Part shown: positions 12,170 to 13,628 of the stretch, one piece after another
Position numbering within the stretch: the first letter of the stretch is position 1
Layout of the letters: every line of letters begins with the position of its first letter
Assembly (NCBI GenBank): GCA_934643185.1
Contig: CAKUBN010000060.1
Span: 1-13,628, forward strand
Direction: 5' to 3'
Source of the DNA: an uncultured Eubacteriales bacterium
GTDB taxonomy: Bacteria > Bacillota > Clostridia > Oscillospirales > Acutalibacteraceae
Length of the DNA: 13,628 nucleotides
The notes under the pieces: generated by a model
Seen by the model: the letters and a program-made list of their open reading frames with translations, nothing else
Told to the model about the DNA's origin: nothing
Database searches by the model: none
Made by a program: the position numbers and the translations under genes

Positions 12170-13628
12170 ATGAAAATTCAGAGAATGAAAACAAACCGTA
12201 TCATCAACCCGCTCGGTTTTGATCTGAAAACGCCGCACGTCTCGTGGACAGTCACGGATACCGAAGCGAAAAAGCAGCTTTGGGCGCGCGTGGAGGTTTC
12301 CAAAACGGAGGATTTTGCCGACGTTATCTTTGATACCGGCGCGTGCAAAACCGCGTCGTCCCTCGGTGTACCGGTGGAAATCGCCCTCGAGCCCCGCACG
12401 CGCTACTTCTGGCGCGTTACCGTTATGGGCGATAACGGTGAATTGGTCACAAGCGACACTGCGTGGTTCGAGACCGCAAAGCTCGACGAGCCGTTCACGG
12501 CACAGCGTATTTCGCCGTGCCTTGCGCCGGACACCGCGCCTTACATGCGCCGCGCGTTTGAAGTCACAGGAGAGGTGCTCTCCGCCCGCGCATACTTCAC
12601 GGGCCTTGGCATCTATGAGCTTTACTTAAACGGCGAAAAGGCGAACGACGAGTACCTTGCCCCGGGCTGCACCGCCTACGACAGCTGGATCCAGTACCAG
12701 ACTTACGACGTGACGCATCTCATCCACACCGGCGAAAACGTCATCGGCGCTATCCTCGGCAACGGCTGGGCGAAAGGCCGCTTTGGTTTTGACGGCGTCG
12801 TCGGCGATTACGAAACGAATTTCCCGGGAAAACCCTGCAATATGTACACAGAGGAATATCTGCTCTTCGGTGAGCTGCACGTCACCACCACGCAGGGCGA
12901 GACCGTCATCGTCACGGACGAAAGCTGGCAGTGCGCGCCGAACCCGCTGACGTTCGGCAACATCTACGACGGCGAGCGCTACGATGCGAACCTCGAAATC
13001 GAAAACTGGTGTGCGCCGTCCTGCACCTATGCAAATTGGCAGCCGGTGAAGCGCAACACCACGACGAACCTCGGCGCAATTTCCGCGCGCCTCTCGCTGC
13101 CCGTAAAAGCAAAGCATATCATCACCCCGAAGCAGATCACCACGCCGAAAAACGAGCTTGTGTTCGACCTCGGCCAGAACATTACGGGCTGGTTCACGTT
13201 CATGGCCGACCTGCCCGCAGGTGTCGAGCTGCGTGTGCAGACCGGCGAGCTGTTGCAGGATGACTGCTTCTACCGCGATAACCTGCGCACTGCGCTTTCC
13301 GAATACCGCTATATTTCGACGGGCAAAAAAGCCTTTATTCGACCGATTGCGACCTTCTACGGCTTCCGCTACATCAAATTCTCCGGCGTGGCAGACCTCA
13401 CCGGCATCACGGATATTCAGGCGTGGGCCATGTATTCCGACCTCGAGCAGACCGGCGAGATCACGACCGCAAACGAGAAGGTCAACCGCCTGTACTTGAA
13501 CTCTGTCTGGAGCCAGCGCGATAACTTCCTCGACGTGCCGACCGACTGCCCGCAGCGCGACGAGCGCATGGGCTGGACGGGCGACATCGCGGTATTTGCG
13601 CCGACGGCGTGCTATAATTTCAGCATGG
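12170..13628 (+). CDS. Alpha-L-rhamnosidase, GH78 family (3' part beyond the window)
   Basis: The first 486 residues of a glycoside hydrolase family 78 enzyme, which removes terminal alpha-L-rhamnose from plant glycosides, rhamnogalacturonan fragments and similar sugars by inversion. Visible domains: an N-terminal beta-sandwich (about 10-105, ending TAWFETAKL); the rhamnosidase N domain (about 120-300) with YDGERYDANLEIENW (266-280); a further beta domain with DLGQNITGWFTF (333-344); and the start of the catalytic (alpha/alpha)6 barrel with the family signature DVPTDCPQRDERMGWTGD (455-472), which holds the conserved acidic active-site residues. ATG at 12170 follows AAAGGA with 7 nt spacing. 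There is no signal peptide, so the enzyme is probably cytoplasmic and acts on imported oligosaccharides. The frame is open at the right edge; half or more of a usual GH78 enzyme is present. Confidence 0.93.
   Translation, partial: MKIQRMKTNRIINPLGFDLKTPHVSWTVTDTEAKKQLWARVEVSKTEDFADVIFDTGACKTASSLGVPVEIALEPRTRYFWRVTVMGDNGELVTSDTAWFETAKLDEPFTAQRISPCLAPDTAPYMRRAFEVTGEVLSARAYFTGLGIYELYLNGEKANDEYLAPGCTAYDSWIQYQTYDVTHLIHTGENVIGAILGNGWAKGRFGFDGVVGDYETNFPGKPCNMYTEEYLLFGELHVTTTQGETVIVTDESWQCAPNPLTFGNIYDGERYDANLEIENWCAPSCTYANWQPVKRNTTTNLGAISARLSLPVKAKHIITPKQITTPKNELVFDLGQNITGWFTFMADLPAGVELRVQTGELLQDDCFYRDNLRTALSEYRYISTGKKAFIRPIATFYGFRYIKFSGVADLTGITDIQAWAMYSDLEQTGEITTANEKVNRLYLNSVWSQRDNFLDVPTDCPQRDERMGWTGDIAVFAPTACYNFSM

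Noticed and set aside
1..13628. CRISPR array, insertion sequence, prophage or tRNA/rRNA genes
   Set aside because: No regularly spaced repeats of CRISPR type, no transposase or integrase frame and no tRNA-like cloverleaf were seen.

Overview
The window looks like chromosomal DNA from an anaerobic, gut-type Firmicute of class Clostridia (Oscillospiraceae/Ruminococcaceae-like). This is inferred from gene content and style: moderately high GC in coding DNA, strong AGGAGG-type ribosome binding sites, sigma-A type TTGACA/TATAAT promoters with 17-bp spacers, a T-box in front of thrS, ribonuclease Y, an LplABC-type sugar importer without its own ATPase, and a manganese (yybP-ykoY) riboswitch in front of mntP. 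No mobile element, CRISPR array, tRNA or rRNA is visible.

Layout. (1) 1-186: the start of a minus-strand membrane or exported protein that runs off the left edge. (2) 187-674: a gene-free but structure-rich stretch with several hairpins and two tiny, well-initiated reading frames. (3) 675-1473: a cold-shock protein gene with a long leader, then a small unknown protein. (4) 1548-3638: minus-strand rny (RNase Y) with its own consensus promoter, and upstream of it a small XRE-type repressor gene. (5) 3639-6005: divergent control region, consensus promoter, threonine T-box and thrS. (6) 6083-6961: minus-strand AraC-family regulator. (7) 7275-11036: two permeases and a lipoprotein solute-binding protein of the LplB/LplC/LipO type. 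(8) 11126-11940: minus-strand mntP with its riboswitch and promoter. (9) 12170 to the end: the 5' part of a GH78 alpha-L-rhamnosidase, cut by the right edge.

How the genes work together. The AraC regulator, importer and rhamnosidase look like one rhamnoside (rhamnogalacturonan- or plant-glycoside-type) utilisation module. The importer would bring rhamnose-capped oligosaccharides into the cell, and the rhamnosidase, which has no signal peptide, would trim them inside. A near-perfect 15-bp direct repeat with 22-bp periodicity lies just upstream of the importer -35 box and overlaps the araC -35 box, where an AraC-type activator would bind. A degenerate copy of the same half-site sits just upstream of a weaker candidate promoter of the rhamnosidase gene. 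mntP, on the opposite strand with its own riboswitch, is inserted between importer and rhamnosidase and appears functionally independent.

The most interesting material is regulatory: the putative AraC operator set, the three-half-site XRE operator, the structured 187-500 region, the tandem mini-ORFs whose Pro-Pro codons are complementary to the next Shine-Dalgarno, and the structured leaders of csp, rny and the importer. I found no clearly new protein system. All calls come from reading the sequence without database searches.
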